In this document: positions 8,572 to 18,487 of the stretch, in pieces
Layout: every line of letters starts with the position of its first letter
How positions within the stretch are numbered: the stretch's first letter is position 1
Source: Hyphomicrobiales bacterium
Lineage (GTDB): Bacteria; Pseudomonadota; Alphaproteobacteria; Rhizobiales; Beijerinckiaceae
NCBI GenBank assembly: GCA_028869185.1
Contig: JAGWTA010000005.1
Span: 62,001 to 126,000, forward strand
DNA: 64,000 nucleotides
Direction: 5' to 3'
Position numbers and translations under genes: made by a program
The notes under the pieces: generated by a model
What the model was told of the DNA's origin: nothing
What the model saw: the letters and a program-made list of their open reading frames with translations, nothing else
The model's database searches: none

Positions 8572-9891
8572 GTGCGCGCTCTTCCCCTTTTGCTGTGCCT
8601 TGCCCTCGCCGCTCCCGCTTTCGCCGAGCAGGCGCCCGCGCAACCTGACGCCGTCGAAAGCAAGAAGCGCGAATTGCAGGGGCTCGAACAGACAATCGGC
8701 CTTTCGCTGACTGAACGCGCGCGGCTGGAAAGCGAGATCAAATCCATCGCCGCCGACCGCGCCAAGCTGGCCGCCGCGCTGACGGGCGCTGCGCGCGCCG
8801 TGGGGCAGGCCGACCAGACGCTGACGAAAACCGAGGATCGCCTCAATGCCTTCACGGCGCGCGAAAACGACATCCGCGCCTCGCTGTCCGCCCGCCGCGC
8901 GACCATCGCGCAGGTGCTCGGCGCCTTGCAGCGCATGGGCCGGCGCACCCCGCCCGCGCTGCTCGTTCGCCCCGAAGACATGCTCGAGGCCGTGCGGGCG
9001 GCGATGCTGCTTGGCGCGGTGATGCCGGGCCTGCGCGCCCAGACCGAGAAGCTGGCGGCCGATCTTCAGGAGCTGGTCGACCTGCGTCGCCAGATTGCGC
9101 AAGAGAAAGAAAACCAGACAACACAACGCGCTGCGCTGGAAACCGAGCGCATTCGCCTCTCCCTGCTGGTGGATGCCCGCCAGACTGCGCTCGGCTCCGC
9201 GCAGGCCGCGCTCGAGATCGAGCAGCGCAAGGCGGCCGATCTGGCGCGCGCCGCCACCTCGCTGAAAGACCTGATCTCGCGCATGGAGGCCGAATCGGAG
9301 GCCGCCCGCAAGGCGGCCGAGGCCGCGCGCAAGGCCGACGAGGACCGCAAGCAACGCGCCGAGCAGGAAACGGCCGAACAGCAGGCGAAAATCGCCGCGT
9401 CTCCTTTCCGCGATCCCGCCCGCCTTGCTCCCGCCTTGTCCTTCGCGCAAATGAAGCAGCGTCTGCCCCTGCCGGCCGAGGGCGACATCGTCAAAACCTA
9501 TGGCGATCCGGACGGACTTGGCGGCGTGGAAAAGGGATTGAAAATCGCCTTGCGGCCTCAGGCCCCGGTTGCAGCGCCCTCGGACGGCTGGGTGATGTTC
9601 GCCGCGCCCTATAGAACTTACGGCAAGTTGCTTATTCTCAATGCAGGCGATGGCTACTACATACTCCTGGCCGGCCTCGACAGAATCAACGTCGATGTCG
9701 GACAATTTGTTCTGGCTGGCGAGCCGGTCGGCGCGATGGGACAGGCGCAGGCGCAAGCCTCCGCGCTGGCCTCGACTGCAGCCGTTGGCGATATGCGGCC
9801 CGTCCTCTATGTAGAGTTTCGCAAGGATGGGGCGCCGATAGATCCGGGTCCGTGGTGGGCCAAAATCGATACGAAAAGGGTTCGTGGATGA
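8572..9891 (+). CDS. EnvC-like murein hydrolase activator (coiled coil plus degenerate M23 domain)
   Basis: This is a secreted periplasmic protein of 439 residues that likely activates peptidoglycan amidases during cell separation, the step governed by FtsEX. The N-terminal signal peptide (LPLLLCLALAAPAFA) is followed by a long coiled coil (about 25-260) rich in Ala, Glu, Arg and Lys. A C-terminal LytM/M23 domain (about 300-430) includes APSDGWVMFAAPYRTYGKLL and VLYVEFRKDGAPIDPGPW. The zinc-binding H-x-H is absent (YVEFRK in place of H..H), as in non-catalytic EnvC-type activators. The start is GTG 8572. The stop overlaps the ctpA start (ATGATGA). Confidence 0.9.
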   Translation: MRALPLLLCLALAAPAFAEQAPAQPDAVESKKRELQGLEQTIGLSLTERARLESEIKSIAADRAKLAAALTGAARAVGQADQTLTKTEDRLNAFTARENDIRASLSARRATIAQVLGALQRMGRRTPPALLVRPEDMLEAVRAAMLLGAVMPGLRAQTEKLAADLQELVDLRRQIAQEKENQTTQRAALETERIRLSLLVDARQTALGSAQAALEIEQRKAADLARAATSLKDLISRMEAESEAARKAAEAARKADEDRKQRAEQETAEQQAKIAASPFRDPARLAPALSFAQMKQRLPLPAEGDIVKTYGDPDGLGGVEKGLKIALRPQAPVAAPSDGWVMFAAPYRTYGKLLILNAGDGYYILLAGLDRINVDVGQFVLAGEPVGAMGQAQAQASALASTAAVGDMRPVLYVEFRKDGAPIDPGPWWAKIDTKRVRG

Positions 9892-11357
9892 TGCGCAATC
9901 AAAAATATCTGGTTCTCGGCGCCGTCATCGGCGTCGCGGGCGCCGTCGCTGGCCAGAATATTCCCCTGACCGCGCCGGCCAACGCGGCGGCTTCGGACAC
10001 CTATCGCAGCCTCAATCTTTTCGGCGACGTCTTCGAGAAAGTGCGCGCCGATTATGTCGAAAAGCCCGACGACAAGAAGCTCGTCGAAGCGGCGATCAAC
10101 GGCATGCTCACCTCGCTCGATCCGCATTCGAGCTACATGGACGCCAAGAGCTTCCAGGACATGCAGGTCCAGACGGGCGGCGAATTCGGCGGCCTCGGCA
10201 TTGAGGTGACGCAGGAAGACGGCGTCGTGAAAGTCGTCACGCCGATCGACGACACGCCCGCTTCGCGCGCCGGCGTTCTTTCGGGCGATTTCATCGTCGC
10301 GATCGACGGCGAAAGCGTGCAGGGCATGACGCTCAATCAGGCGGTCGACAAGATGCGCGGCGCCATCAACACGCCGGTCACGCTCACCATCGTGCGCGGC
10401 GCCAAGAAGGACAAGCAGGACATCAAGCTCGTCCGCGCGAAAATCGTCATTCAGTCGGTGCGCTCGCGCAAGGAAGGCGACGACGTCGGCTACATCCGCA
10501 TCACGCAGTTCACGGAAAAGACCTACGACGGCCTCAAGACGGCGATCCACAAATTCCAGCAGGAAATGCCGCAGGACAAATTCAAGGGTTACATCCTCGA
10601 CCTGCGCAACAATCCGGGCGGCCTGCTCGACCAGTCGATTGCGGTGGTCAACGCCTTTATCGACCGCGGCGAAATCGTTTCGACGCGCGGCCGCAACGCG
10701 GACGAGACGCAACGCTACAACGCGCGCCCCATCGACATGTCGAAGGGCAAGCCGGTTGTCGTGCTCATCAACGGCGGCTCGGCCTCCGCTTCCGAAATCG
10801 TCGCCGGCGCGTTGCAGGATCACAAGCGCGCCACCATCCTGGGCACGCGCTCCTTCGGCAAAGGCTCCGTGCAGACGATTCTGCCGCTCGGACAGAACAA
10901 CGGCGCGTTGCGCCTGACGACGGCGCGCTACTACACGCCCTCGGGCCGCTCCATCCAGGCCAAGGGCATCGTTCCCGACATCATGGTGCTGCAGGATGTG
11001 CCCGATGAGCTGAAGGGCAAGGACGACACCAAGGGCGAGGCCTCGCTCAAGGGCCACCTGATGAACGGCGACAAGAACACCGAAGAGCACGGCTCCCAGG
11101 CCTACGTTCCGCCGGATGCGGCCAAGGACAAGCAGTTGATCGCGGCCGAAGAGCTTCTGCGCGGCCAGAAGACAGCGGCGCAGCTCGCAACGCCGACGCC
11201 CAAGCCCGATGACAAGAAGGCCGACGACAAGAAGGCAGACGCGCCCAAATCGGATGCTCCCAAGACGGATGCTCCCAAGACGGATGCGCCCAAAACCGAG
11301 ACGCCTAAATCGGACGCGCCGAAACCGGAGGCTCCGGCTGAACCGAAAAAGCCCTGA
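9888..11357 (+). CDS. ctpA: Carboxy-terminal processing protease CtpA (S41 family)
   Basis: This is a periplasmic Ser/Lys-dyad protease that trims or degrades envelope proteins. It has 489 residues with a signal anchor (YLVLGAVIGVAGAVAG), then an N-terminal helical region and the LTSLDPHSSYM motif. A PDZ domain follows (about 95-175, GGLGIEVTQEDGVVKVVTPI). The S41 core carries the nucleophile in GGSASASEIVAGAL and the Lys in TRSFGKGSVQ. The last 60 residues are a low-complexity tail of Asp-Ala-Pro-Lys and Asp-Asp-Lys-Lys repeats, which is longer than in many relatives. It is co-transcribed with the EnvC-like gene, a pairing typical of alphaproteobacteria. Confidence 0.95.
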   Translation: MMRNQKYLVLGAVIGVAGAVAGQNIPLTAPANAAASDTYRSLNLFGDVFEKVRADYVEKPDDKKLVEAAINGMLTSLDPHSSYMDAKSFQDMQVQTGGEFGGLGIEVTQEDGVVKVVTPIDDTPASRAGVLSGDFIVAIDGESVQGMTLNQAVDKMRGAINTPVTLTIVRGAKKDKQDIKLVRAKIVIQSVRSRKEGDDVGYIRITQFTEKTYDGLKTAIHKFQQEMPQDKFKGYILDLRNNPGGLLDQSIAVVNAFIDRGEIVSTRGRNADETQRYNARPIDMSKGKPVVVLINGGSASASEIVAGALQDHKRATILGTRSFGKGSVQTILPLGQNNGALRLTTARYYTPSGRSIQAKGIVPDIMVLQDVPDELKGKDDTKGEASLKGHLMNGDKNTEEHGSQAYVPPDAAKDKQLIAAEELLRGQKTAAQLATPTPKPDDKKADDKKADAPKSDAPKTDAPKTDAPKTETPKSDAPKPEAPAEPKKP

Positions 11358-11386
11358 GCGCCCCGGCGCCTGCTTTTAAAATCCGC

Positions 11387-11424
11387 AAACGCCCGGCGGC
11401 ATGGCAATATGCGCCGGGCGTTTT
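11387..11424 (+). terminator. Rho-independent terminator after ctpA
   Basis: The stem CGCCCGGCG (11390-11398) pairs with CGCCGGGCG (11412-11420), preceded by AAA and followed by TTTT. It lies 30 bases after the ctpA stop, which separates ctpA from the next gene. Its T-run is short, so it may be partial. Confidence 0.8.
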
Positions 11425-11457
11425 GATTCGCCCTTGGGATGGCTGTTTAGCGCGGCG

Positions 11458-12708
11458 ATGAGCGACCGAATCCAGAACGACGACCTGCATCGCCCTCTTT
11501 CGGGCGCCGCGCCGGCCCGCAAAAGCGCGCTCGCCGGCGCCTTTGCAATCTTCACCGCGCCGCGCCTTGTCTATGGGGCCATCGGCCTGACGGCGCTGGC
11601 CATCGCCGGCGGCCTTCTGGTCGCCGATCCCGATGGCGGACGTCCGCGCGTTGTGGCGAAGATCGAGCCGCCGAAACCGCCCGAACCAGCGCCCGCCCCG
11701 CCCATTGCGATGACGGCGTCGCCCGAGACGACCGCCAGCATCGAGCGTACGACGCGAGGGCCCGCCGGCCGCTCGGCGCAGGAGATCGAACAGGCGAGCG
11801 GCGTGAAAGTCACGCGCGCGGGAAGCGAACAGGCGCCCAGCGCCATGATCATCGAAATCGATCGCCCGGCCATGGGCGTGCGTCTGGCGCCGGCGCCCGA
11901 TCGCCGTCTCGTCGAAAAAACGCCGATGGGCCTGCTGCCGCGCGTCGGCGCCGACGGCTCCAAGCCTTATGACATTTACGCGCGCCCGATGGTTGTGCCG
12001 CAGAACGTGCCGCCCGGCGCGCCGAAAATCGCCCTCATCGTCGGGGCGCTCGGCGTCTCGCAAACGACGACCAGCGCCGCGCTGAGCGAATTGCCGCCCG
12101 CCGTTTCTTTCGCATTCGCGCCCTATGGCGCCGATGTGCAGACGCAGGCGATGCGCGCGCGCGCCGACGGTCACGAAATTTATCTGCACGCGCCGATGGA
12201 GCCGTTCGACTATGCGCAGAACGACCCCGGCCCACACACTTTGCGCGCGCAGGCCTCGAGCGAGCAGACCCTTGAGGACTTGCGCTGGCTGATGAGCCGA
12301 TTCACCGGCTATGTGGGCGTCATGAATTTTCTCGGCGGGCGCTTTCTCGATTCCGAAACCGTGCTCACGCCGCCGATGCGCGAACTCGCCAACCGCGGCG
12401 TCGCCTTCATCGACGATGGGTCCGCGCAAACTGTCTCGCAACTCGTCGCCTCGCGCGTCGGCGCGACCATGGCGCGCGCCGATGTCGTGATCGACGCCAA
12501 TCCCGCGCCGCCAGCCATCGCTGCCGCGCTCGCGCGCCTCGAACAGATCGCGCGACAGAAGGGCTTCGCGCTTGGCGTCGCCGCCGCGCGTCCCGACAGC
12601 ATTCACGCTCTGGCCCATTTCGCCACGCAACTGGAAAAGCGCGGCATCGCGCTTGTTCCCGCCAGCGCTGGCCTGACGCGTCCGGCGGCTGTCGCTGGCG
12701 CACAATAG
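11458..12708 (+). CDS. Divergent polysaccharide deacetylase family protein (DUF610/YibQ type)
   Basis: The 416 residues comprise a cytoplasmic N-terminus, one membrane helix (about 37-55, VYGAIGLTALAIAGGLLVA), a proline-rich linker, and a periplasmic NodB-like domain. Family marks are PKIALIVGALGVSQTTT, then FAFAPYGADVQTQAMRAR, then GHEIYLHAPMEP, then FIDDGSA. Members usually follow envC/ctpA genes and are thought to act on peptidoglycan or another envelope sugar polymer, but the substrate is not established. ATG 11458 was chosen. The upstream frame crosses the terminator. Confidence 0.87.
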   Translation: MSDRIQNDDLHRPLSGAAPARKSALAGAFAIFTAPRLVYGAIGLTALAIAGGLLVADPDGGRPRVVAKIEPPKPPEPAPAPPIAMTASPETTASIERTTRGPAGRSAQEIEQASGVKVTRAGSEQAPSAMIIEIDRPAMGVRLAPAPDRRLVEKTPMGLLPRVGADGSKPYDIYARPMVVPQNVPPGAPKIALIVGALGVSQTTTSAALSELPPAVSFAFAPYGADVQTQAMRARADGHEIYLHAPMEPFDYAQNDPGPHTLRAQASSEQTLEDLRWLMSRFTGYVGVMNFLGGRFLDSETVLTPPMRELANRGVAFIDDGSAQTVSQLVASRVGATMARADVVIDANPAPPAIAAALARLEQIARQKGFALGVAAARPDSIHALAHFATQLEKRGIALVPASAGLTRPAAVAGAQ

Positions 12709-12720
12709 GAAACGCGAGCC

Positions 12721-13239
12721 ATGGCGAGGAAAATCGAGCGCGCGCAATTGCCTTACCGCCCATGCGTCGGCGTTATGCTCGTCGCCCGCGACAATCGCGT
12801 GTTCATCGGCCGCCGTCTCAACAAGCGCCAGCCCGAACATGTCGCGCCTGGCCACGAATGGCAGATGCCGCAGGGCGGCATCGATCCCGGCGAAGAGCCT
12901 TATGCCGCAGCCCTGCGCGAGCTGGCCGAGGAAACCAATGTGCGCTCCGTCTCGCTGATCGCCGAGGCGCCGGACTGGTACACCTACGAATTGCCGGACG
13001 AGATCATTTCGAAGAGCTGGCGCGGCGGCTATCGCGGGCAGAAACAAAAATGGTTCGCGCTGCGCTTCGAAGGCGCCGAAAGCGAAATCGACATTCGCGA
13101 TCCTGGCCCCGGCCACAAGCCCGAATTCGACGCCTGGCGCTGGGAAGACGTGCGCCGCCTGCCCGAACTCATCATTCCGTTCAAGCGGCCGGTTTACGAG
13201 AATGTCGTGAAGGCCTTCGCGCCCTTGCTCGACGCCTGA
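12721..13239 (+). CDS. rppH: RNA pyrophosphohydrolase RppH (Nudix)
   Basis: RppH removes pyrophosphate from the 5' end of mRNAs to start decay, or hydrolyses dinucleoside polyphosphates. The Nudix box [20 protein letters not shown] sits near residues 55-75 and fits G-x5-E-x7-REUxEE. The typical RppH front [21 protein letters not shown] and the [11 protein letters not shown] segment are also present. The 172 residues are normal for the family. It lies 12 bases after the deacetylase-like gene and is probably part of that operon. Confidence 0.95.
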   Translation: MARKIERAQLPYRPCVGVMLVARDNRVFIGRRLNKRQPEHVAPGHEWQMPQGGIDPGEEPYAAALRELAEETNVRSVSLIAEAPDWYTYELPDEIISKSWRGGYRGQKQKWFALRFEGAESEIDIRDPGPGHKPEFDAWRWEDVRRLPELIIPFKRPVYENVVKAFAPLLDA

Positions 13240-13251
13240 ACGCAGCGCCCG

Positions 13252-14202
13252 CTACTCATCCGCCTTCGCATTGCGCCCGAAATTCGGCGCAGGGGATTCC
13301 TGACCGCTCTCGATGATCGAGCGGCGAATGGCGCGCGTGCGTGTGAACAATTTGAACAGCCCCTCGCCATCGCCCCAGCGGATCATGCGCTGCAGGGCGG
13401 ACAGATCTTCCGTGAAGCGCCCCAGGATTTCCAGCACCGCATCCTTGTTGTTCAAAAACACGTCGCGCCACATCGTCGGGTCAGAAGCCGCAATGCGCGT
13501 GAAATCGCGAAAGCCGCCGGCGGAAAACTTGATGACCTCCGATTCCGTCACCTGTTCGAGATCGTCCGCCGTGCCAACAATATTATAGGCGATGAGATGG
13601 GGCACATGGCTGGTGATCGCCAGAACGAGATCGTGATGGGCCGGCGTCATGAACTCGACATTGGAGCCAAGCGCGCGCCAGAACGCGGCGAGTTTTTCGA
13701 CCGCGTCGACATCGGCGCCCTCGGGCGGCGTGACGATGCACCAGCGGTTGAGAAACAGCGTTGCAAAACCGGCGTCCGGGCCCGATTGCTCGGTGCCGGC
13801 GACGGGATGGGCCGGAATGAAATGCGCGCGCGCCGGAATATGCGATGCGCAGGCGCTGACGACGGCGCCTTTCACCGAGCCGACATCGGAGACGATTGCG
13901 CCGGACTGCAAATGCGGCCCGATCGCCTCGGCGATGGCGCCGCAAGCGCCGACGGGCGTGCAGAGAATAACGAGATCGGCGCCAGCGACGGCTTTTTCGG
14001 GCAGCGCATGAATTTCATCTGCGAGATTGAGCTGGCCGATGCGCGCGCGCGCTTCGTCGGAATGATCGCAGGCGACAATCGCGCCCGCAGCATTGCGCGC
14101 GCGCGCCGCGCGCGCGATCGACGAGCCGATCAGGCCAAAGCCGATGATCGTCAGCTTGCCGAACATCGGTTCGGCAAATCTGGGGCCGAGCCGGTCAGGC
14201 AT
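13252..14202 (-). CDS. tyrA: Prephenate/arogenate dehydrogenase family protein (tyrosine synthesis)
   Basis: This NAD(P)-dependent enzyme carries out the oxidative decarboxylation step to tyrosine. The Rossmann motif [15 protein letters not shown] is near the N-terminus. [41 protein letters not shown] and the [15 protein letters not shown] segment are all typical of TyrA. The protein has 316 residues from ATG 14202, which overlaps the hisC stop by 8 bases. A second ATG at 14166 (MFGKLTII) is possible. Cyclohexadienyl versus arogenate specificity cannot be read from the sequence. It is the last gene of the chorismate mutase-hisC-tyrA operon. Confidence 0.93.
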   Translation of the reverse strand: MPDRLGPRFAEPMFGKLTIIGFGLIGSSIARAARARNAAGAIVACDHSDEARARIGQLNLADEIHALPEKAVAGADLVILCTPVGACGAIAEAIGPHLQSGAIVSDVGSVKGAVVSACASHIPARAHFIPAHPVAGTEQSGPDAGFATLFLNRWCIVTPPEGADVDAVEKLAAFWRALGSNVEFMTPAHHDLVLAITSHVPHLIAYNIVGTADDLEQVTESEVIKFSAGGFRDFTRIAASDPTMWRDVFLNNKDAVLEILGRFTEDLSALQRMIRWGDGEGLFKLFTRTRAIRRSIIESGQESPAPNFGRNAKADE

Positions 14203-15307
14203 GCGTCATGAATTCCTTCAACGCAGCGATCACGCCGCGATTGGCTTCTTGATCGCCAATCGTCATGCGCAGGCAATCGGGAAGGCCATAAGCGTTGACC
14301 GCGCGCAGGATATAGCCCCGCATCGATAAAAAGGCGTCGGCGTCCGCCGCCGTCTTGCCCGGCGTTTTCGGAAAATCGATCAGCACGAAATTGCCGACGC
14401 TCGGCGTGACGCTGAGCCCGAGCGCGCGCAATTCTCGCGTGACGATTTCGAGCCATTCCTTGTTGTGCGCCACCGATTTTGCGACATGCGCGTCGTCGCG
14501 CAGCGCCGCCACGCCCGCATCGATGGCGGCTGCGCTGAGATTGAAAGGTCCGCGCACGCGGTTCAGCGCGTCGGCGATGCGCGCAGGCGCATAGCACCAG
14601 CCGATGCGCAGCGCCGCCAGTCCATGAATCTTCGAGAATGTGCGCGTCATCACGACATTCTCGCGGCTGGCGACCAGCTCGATCCCGGATGCATAATCGT
14701 CGTTCGTCACATATTCGGCGTAAGCGGCGTCGAGAACCAGCAAAACATGCCGCGGCAGCCCGTCAGCGAGGCGCTGCACTTCGGCGCGCGGCAGATAGGT
14801 CCCTGTCGGATTGTTGGGATTGGCGAGAAATACGATCCTCGTGCGCTCCGTCACGCAGGCGAGCATGGCGTCGACATCGGCGACGCGGTTTTGTTCGGGC
14901 GCAACGACAGGAACGCCGCCCGCCGCCAGAATGGCGATGCGATAGACGAGAAAGCCGTATTCCGAGAATACGCCTTCATCGCCCGGCCCCACATAGGCCT
15001 GCGTCAAAAGCGAGAGCAATTCGTCCGAACCTGCGCCACAGACGATGCGCGCGGGATCGAGATTGAATTTGCGCGCGATCTCCTCGCGCAGCGCCGTGGC
15101 CGAACCATCGGGATAGGCTTCGAGATGGCGCCCGCAGGCCGCGTAGGCCTCGATCGCGCGCGGGCTCGGCCCAAAAGGCGTTTCGTTGGAGGACAGCTTG
15201 TGCAGTTTCACGCCGCCCGTCGCCTTGCTCTTGCCCGGCACATAGGCTTCGATTTTCAAAACGCCCGCGCGCGGTTGCGGCCTGTCGTTTTTTGTCTGGA
15301 TGGTCAT
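14195..15307 (-). CDS. hisC: Histidinol-phosphate / aromatic aminotransferase (HisC-like)
   Basis: This is a PLP-dependent class I/II aminotransferase of 370 residues. Visible signatures are [13 protein letters not shown] at the front, [19 protein letters not shown], and the PLP-lysine segment [15 protein letters not shown]. Placement between chorismate mutase and prephenate dehydrogenase genes suggests it also, or mainly, transaminates aromatic keto acids (prephenate or phenylpyruvate), not only histidinol phosphate. ATG 15307 has a GAGA ribosome site. An upstream ATG at 15388 would add a poorly conserved leader. Confidence 0.92.
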   Translation of the reverse strand: MTIQTKNDRPQPRAGVLKIEAYVPGKSKATGGVKLHKLSSNETPFGPSPRAIEAYAACGRHLEAYPDGSATALREEIARKFNLDPARIVCGAGSDELLSLLTQAYVGPGDEGVFSEYGFLVYRIAILAAGGVPVVAPEQNRVADVDAMLACVTERTRIVFLANPNNPTGTYLPRAEVQRLADGLPRHVLLVLDAAYAEYVTNDDYASGIELVASRENVVMTRTFSKIHGLAALRIGWCYAPARIADALNRVRGPFNLSAAAIDAGVAALRDDAHVAKSVAHNKEWLEIVTRELRALGLSVTPSVGNFVLIDFPKTPGKTAADADAFLSMRGYILRAVNAYGLPDCLRMTIGDQEANRGVIAALKEFMTHA

Positions 15308-15341
15308 CGCGATCTCTTCAAATCTTTCCGGGATGTCCCGG

Positions 15342-16184
15342 TCAAACGTTGCCGGCGTGTTCGAACCGCGCCGCATGCGAGCCTGCAAAGGCGATGGGCG
15401 CCTGCCCGACGCCCGACCCGATCAGCGCGCGTTCGACGCGCGCCCGTCCGCCAGGCCCCGGCGCTGCGAGCAGCAGCGACAGTCCGTAATCGTTCGGCGC
15501 ATTGCCGACAAGCGCGACATCCTGCGCGCCGAGCGCGCCTGACAGCGGCTCGCGCCAGCGGTCGAGTTGCACCGTAAACAATTCGACATCGGTCGCAGCG
15601 GCTTCGGCAAGCGGCTTTGCGATGACGAAGATCGGCGTTCCCGCAGGATGATCGGGCCGCTCCACGAAGGGCAGACGCGCAATGATCTTTGGCGCGTTGT
15701 CGCCCGAAAGCCCGTTCCACCACGGCCCGTCAGCGGCGCTGGAATTGACGCGCACGAGGCCGAGATCGCCGCCCGATTGCGCAACGGCCGCGATGACCGC
15801 GTCCGCTCCACGTTCGGGAATGAAGGGCGGCGAATAGCCGAAATGGAACCGCGTCGAATCGCGCATCGCGCCCTCGCCGGTCGAAACGTCGACATGCACG
15901 GCGTAATGGGCCTGAACAAAGGTGAAGGTGGAGATGATGATGCGCCAGATGCTCTCCACCGTATCGACCGGCAGGATGCCCTGATGGCGCGAGACGATGC
16001 GCCGCATCATCTCGGCCTCGCGGCCCGGGCGGAACGCCGAACCGCCGCCCTGCCGCGCCTTGATGGCGATCAGCGCTTCGATAATCTCGCCGCGCTCCAT
16101 CAAAAGGCGATGAACGTCGCTGTCGATCCGGTCGATGTTTTGCCGCAGGGCGGCGAGCGTCTGGTCGGGAGGCGGCTGGGTCAT
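15342..16184 (-). CDS. Chorismate mutase domain protein
   Basis: Converts chorismate to prephenate, the branch point to Phe and Tyr. The AroQ-type helical domain occupies about residues 8-95 ([20 protein letters not shown], then IAIKARQGG, then [17 protein letters not shown]). The remaining 180 residues are a conserved extension with a short [19 protein letters not shown] segment that does not show a clear prephenate dehydratase TRF motif. It should not be called a full P-protein. It is the first gene of the operon with hisC (34-base gap) and tyrA. It diverges from metX across 110 bases. Confidence 0.87.
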   Translation of the reverse strand: MTQPPPDQTLAALRQNIDRIDSDVHRLLMERGEIIEALIAIKARQGGGSAFRPGREAEMMRRIVSRHQGILPVDTVESIWRIIISTFTFVQAHYAVHVDVSTGEGAMRDSTRFHFGYSPPFIPERGADAVIAAVAQSGGDLGLVRVNSSAADGPWWNGLSGDNAPKIIARLPFVERPDHPAGTPIFVIAKPLAEAAATDVELFTVQLDRWREPLSGALGAQDVALVGNAPNDYGLSLLLAAPGPGGRARVERALIGSGVGQAPIAFAGSHAARFEHAGNV

Positions 16185-16294
16185 GGCGAGATGTATTAAG
16201 GCGCCGCAAGGCCAAGCGATAGCGGCGTGACATTCTTCATTTCAAACATTATGTTCTGAATATCGAACGCAACCCAGCCGCTCCAAGGCGCCCC

Positions 16295-17467
16295 GTGACC
16301 GCAAACACCGCCCTGCGCGAGGCCGACGACCCGCGCAGCCTCCAAGTCCGGTTTTCCGAGGACCAGCCTCTGCAGATGGATTCCGGCGCCCTGCTCGCGC
16401 CGCTGACCATCGCCTACCAGACTTATGGAACGCTGAACGCCGACAAATCCAACGCGGTGTTGATCTGCCACGCGCTGACGGGCGACCAGCATGTCGCCAA
16501 CATCCACCCGGTGACAGGCAAGCCCGGCTGGTGGGCGGCGATGGTGGGGCCCGGCCGCCCGATCGACACCGACCGTTATTTCGTCATTTGTTCCAATGTC
16601 GTCGGCGGCTGCATGGGCAGCACGGGCCCGGCCTCCGTCAATCCCGCGACCGGAAAGCCCTATGGGCTCGAAATGCCCGTCGTGACCATTCGCGACATGG
16701 TGCGCGCGCAAGCCATGCTGATCGATCATCTGGGCATCGACACGCTGTTCTGCGTGGCCGGCGGATCGATGGGCGGCATGCAGGTGCTGCAATGGGCCGC
16801 GAGCTATCCCGAACGCGTTTTTTCCGCGCTCCCGGTCGCGACCGCCGCGCGCCATTCCGCACAGAATATCGCCTTTCACGAAGTCGGCCGGCAGGCCGTC
16901 ATGGCCGATCCCGACTGGCGCGGCGGCGCTTATGCCGAATTCGGCGTGCGGCCCGTCAAGGGCCTCGCGGTCGCGCGCATGGCCGCGCACATCACCTATC
17001 TTTCCGAAGGCGCCCTGCAGCGCAAGTTCGGCCGCAAGCTGCAGGATCGCGACTCGCGCACCTTCTCCTTCGACGCCGATTTCCAGATCGAGAATTATCT
17101 GCGCCATCAGGGCTCGAGCTTCGTCGATCGCTTTGATGCAAACTCCTACCTGTACGTGACGCGCGCCTGCGACTATTTCGATCTCTCCGCCGACTATGAC
17201 GGCAAGCTGGCGCATGCCTTCCAGAATGCGGTGAAGACGCGCTTTTGCGTCGTCTCGTTCAATTCGGACTGGCTTTACACGACCGCCGAGGCGCGCGCGA
17301 TCGTGCATGCGCTCAACGCGGCGACAGCGCCCGTCTCCTTCGTCGAAATCGCATCCGACAAGGGCCACGACGCATTCCTGCTCGACGAGCCGGACTTCAT
17401 GAGCACGACGCGCGGCTTTCTCGAAGCGGCCGCCAAGGCGCGCGGTCTGCGCGAGCGCGCGCCATGA
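16295..17467 (+). CDS. metX: Homoserine O-acetyltransferase MetX
   Basis: Acetylates (or succinylates) homoserine in the first step committed to methionine. It has an alpha/beta-hydrolase fold of 390 residues. The nucleophile elbow is [23 protein letters not shown] and [14 protein letters not shown] are strongly conserved MetX segments. The acid/base pair lies near the C-terminus, ending in [15 protein letters not shown]. The start is GTG 16295. Its stop overlaps metW by 4 bases (ATGA). I looked for a SAM-II riboswitch in the 110-base leader and did not see one. Confidence 0.96.
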   Translation: MTANTALREADDPRSLQVRFSEDQPLQMDSGALLAPLTIAYQTYGTLNADKSNAVLICHALTGDQHVANIHPVTGKPGWWAAMVGPGRPIDTDRYFVICSNVVGGCMGSTGPASVNPATGKPYGLEMPVVTIRDMVRAQAMLIDHLGIDTLFCVAGGSMGGMQVLQWAASYPERVFSALPVATAARHSAQNIAFHEVGRQAVMADPDWRGGAYAEFGVRPVKGLAVARMAAHITYLSEGALQRKFGRKLQDRDSRTFSFDADFQIENYLRHQGSSFVDRFDANSYLYVTRACDYFDLSADYDGKLAHAFQNAVKTRFCVVSFNSDWLYTTAEARAIVHALNAATAPVSFVEIASDKGHDAFLLDEPDFMSTTRGFLEAAAKARGLRERAP

Positions 17468-18066
17468 CGGCGCGCGTCGATCATATCGCGCTGGCCGAAA
17501 TGGTGCAGCCGGGCGCCCGCGTGCTCGATGTCGGCTGCGGCGACGGCGCGCTTCTGCAATTGCTGGCCCAGACGCGCAATGTCGACGGGCGCGGCATCGA
17601 ACTGTCGCAGGCCGGGGTCAACGAATGCGTGGCGCGCGGCCTGTCGGTCGTGCAAGGCGACGCCGACCGCGATCTCGCCGATTATGCGGACGGCGCTTTC
17701 GATTACGTCATCCTCTCGCAGACCCTGCAGGCGACGCACCGGCCCAAGGATGTGCTGCGCGACCTTCTGCGCATTGGCAAGCACGCCATCGTTTCGTTTC
17801 CCAATTTCGGCCACTGGAAAGTGCGCTCGCAACTGATGTTCGGCGGTCGCATGCCGCGCAACGAAAGCCTGCCCTACGCCTGGTACGACACGCCAAACAT
17901 CCATTTCTGCACCATCGCCGATTTCGTGCGGCTGACGCAGGAGCTGGACGCCACGATCGAGCGCTCGATGGCGTTCGACCGCGCCGGCCAGAAGCTGCGC
18001 GTCAACGCGCCCTGGTGGGCGTGGAACCTGTTCGGAGAACAGGCCGCTTTCCTGCTGCGGCGGTAA
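17464..18066 (+). CDS. metW: Methionine biosynthesis protein MetW
   Basis: This is a SAM-methyltransferase-fold protein of 200 residues. Motif I is [17 protein letters not shown], followed by [17 protein letters not shown] and [16 protein letters not shown], all classical MetW. The metXW pair is conserved in proteobacteria, where MetW supports MetX activity. ATG 17464 overlaps the metX stop, so the two are coupled. Confidence 0.95.
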   Translation: MTARVDHIALAEMVQPGARVLDVGCGDGALLQLLAQTRNVDGRGIELSQAGVNECVARGLSVVQGDADRDLADYADGAFDYVILSQTLQATHRPKDVLRDLLRIGKHAIVSFPNFGHWKVRSQLMFGGRMPRNESLPYAWYDTPNIHFCTIADFVRLTQELDATIERSMAFDRAGQKLRVNAPWWAWNLFGEQAAFLLRR

Positions 18067-18104
18067 AATTTTCAGGCGGATTGCCGACTCGAGCGTTGCG
18101 CCCG

Positions 18105-18344
18105 TCAGAGCGTTGGCAAGTTGGAGAAAAACTCCGCGCAGAGTTGCAACGCCGTCGCCACGCCGACAAGCGCAACGATATAGCCTTGCGCATTGAGGAC
18201 GCGGATGGTCGCGCCTTTCCGGGCGTTGCGCCGCGCGACGCGACCGATCCAGAGCCACATTTCACGGGAGTTTTCGATTGCGACGGCGTGTTCGACCAGC
18301 GTGCGCTTCTCGTGATTGACGACTTCGATATCGAATCGTTCCAT
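18105..18344 (-). CDS. Small hypothetical protein
   Basis: A 79-residue protein I do not recognise. It opens MERFDIEVVNHEKRTLVEHAV, has a Trp-containing middle (MWLWIGRVARRNARKGATIRV) and a hydrophobic C-terminal helix (IVALVGVATALQLCAEF). A good GGAGAG ribosome site precedes ATG 18344, supporting real translation. It sits alone between metW (convergent) and ilvD. Confidence 0.6.
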   Translation of the reverse strand: MERFDIEVVNHEKRTLVEHAVAIENSREMWLWIGRVARRNARKGATIRVLNAQGYIVALVGVATALQLCAEFFSNLPTL

Positions 18345-18487
18345 CAGATCTCTCCTTTCGGCGCGATCGAGTGAACGAGCCGATGTCGGCGCGATTGCGG
18401 CGAAAAAACCGCCGCTAATAATCGAGACACATTCAGCAGAATCCAGCGCAAGAGAACGCTGCGTGCAGGCGCGCAGCGCGAGCGGGT

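Noticed and set aside
12035-12763. Short minus-strand frames opposite the deacetylase-like gene
   Set aside because: Shadow frames with Arg-rich composition. The plus-strand protein carries the conserved family segments.
16185-16294. SAM-II riboswitch in the metX leader
   Set aside because: The 110-base gap was searched for the conserved SAM-II pseudoknot elements and no convincing match was found.
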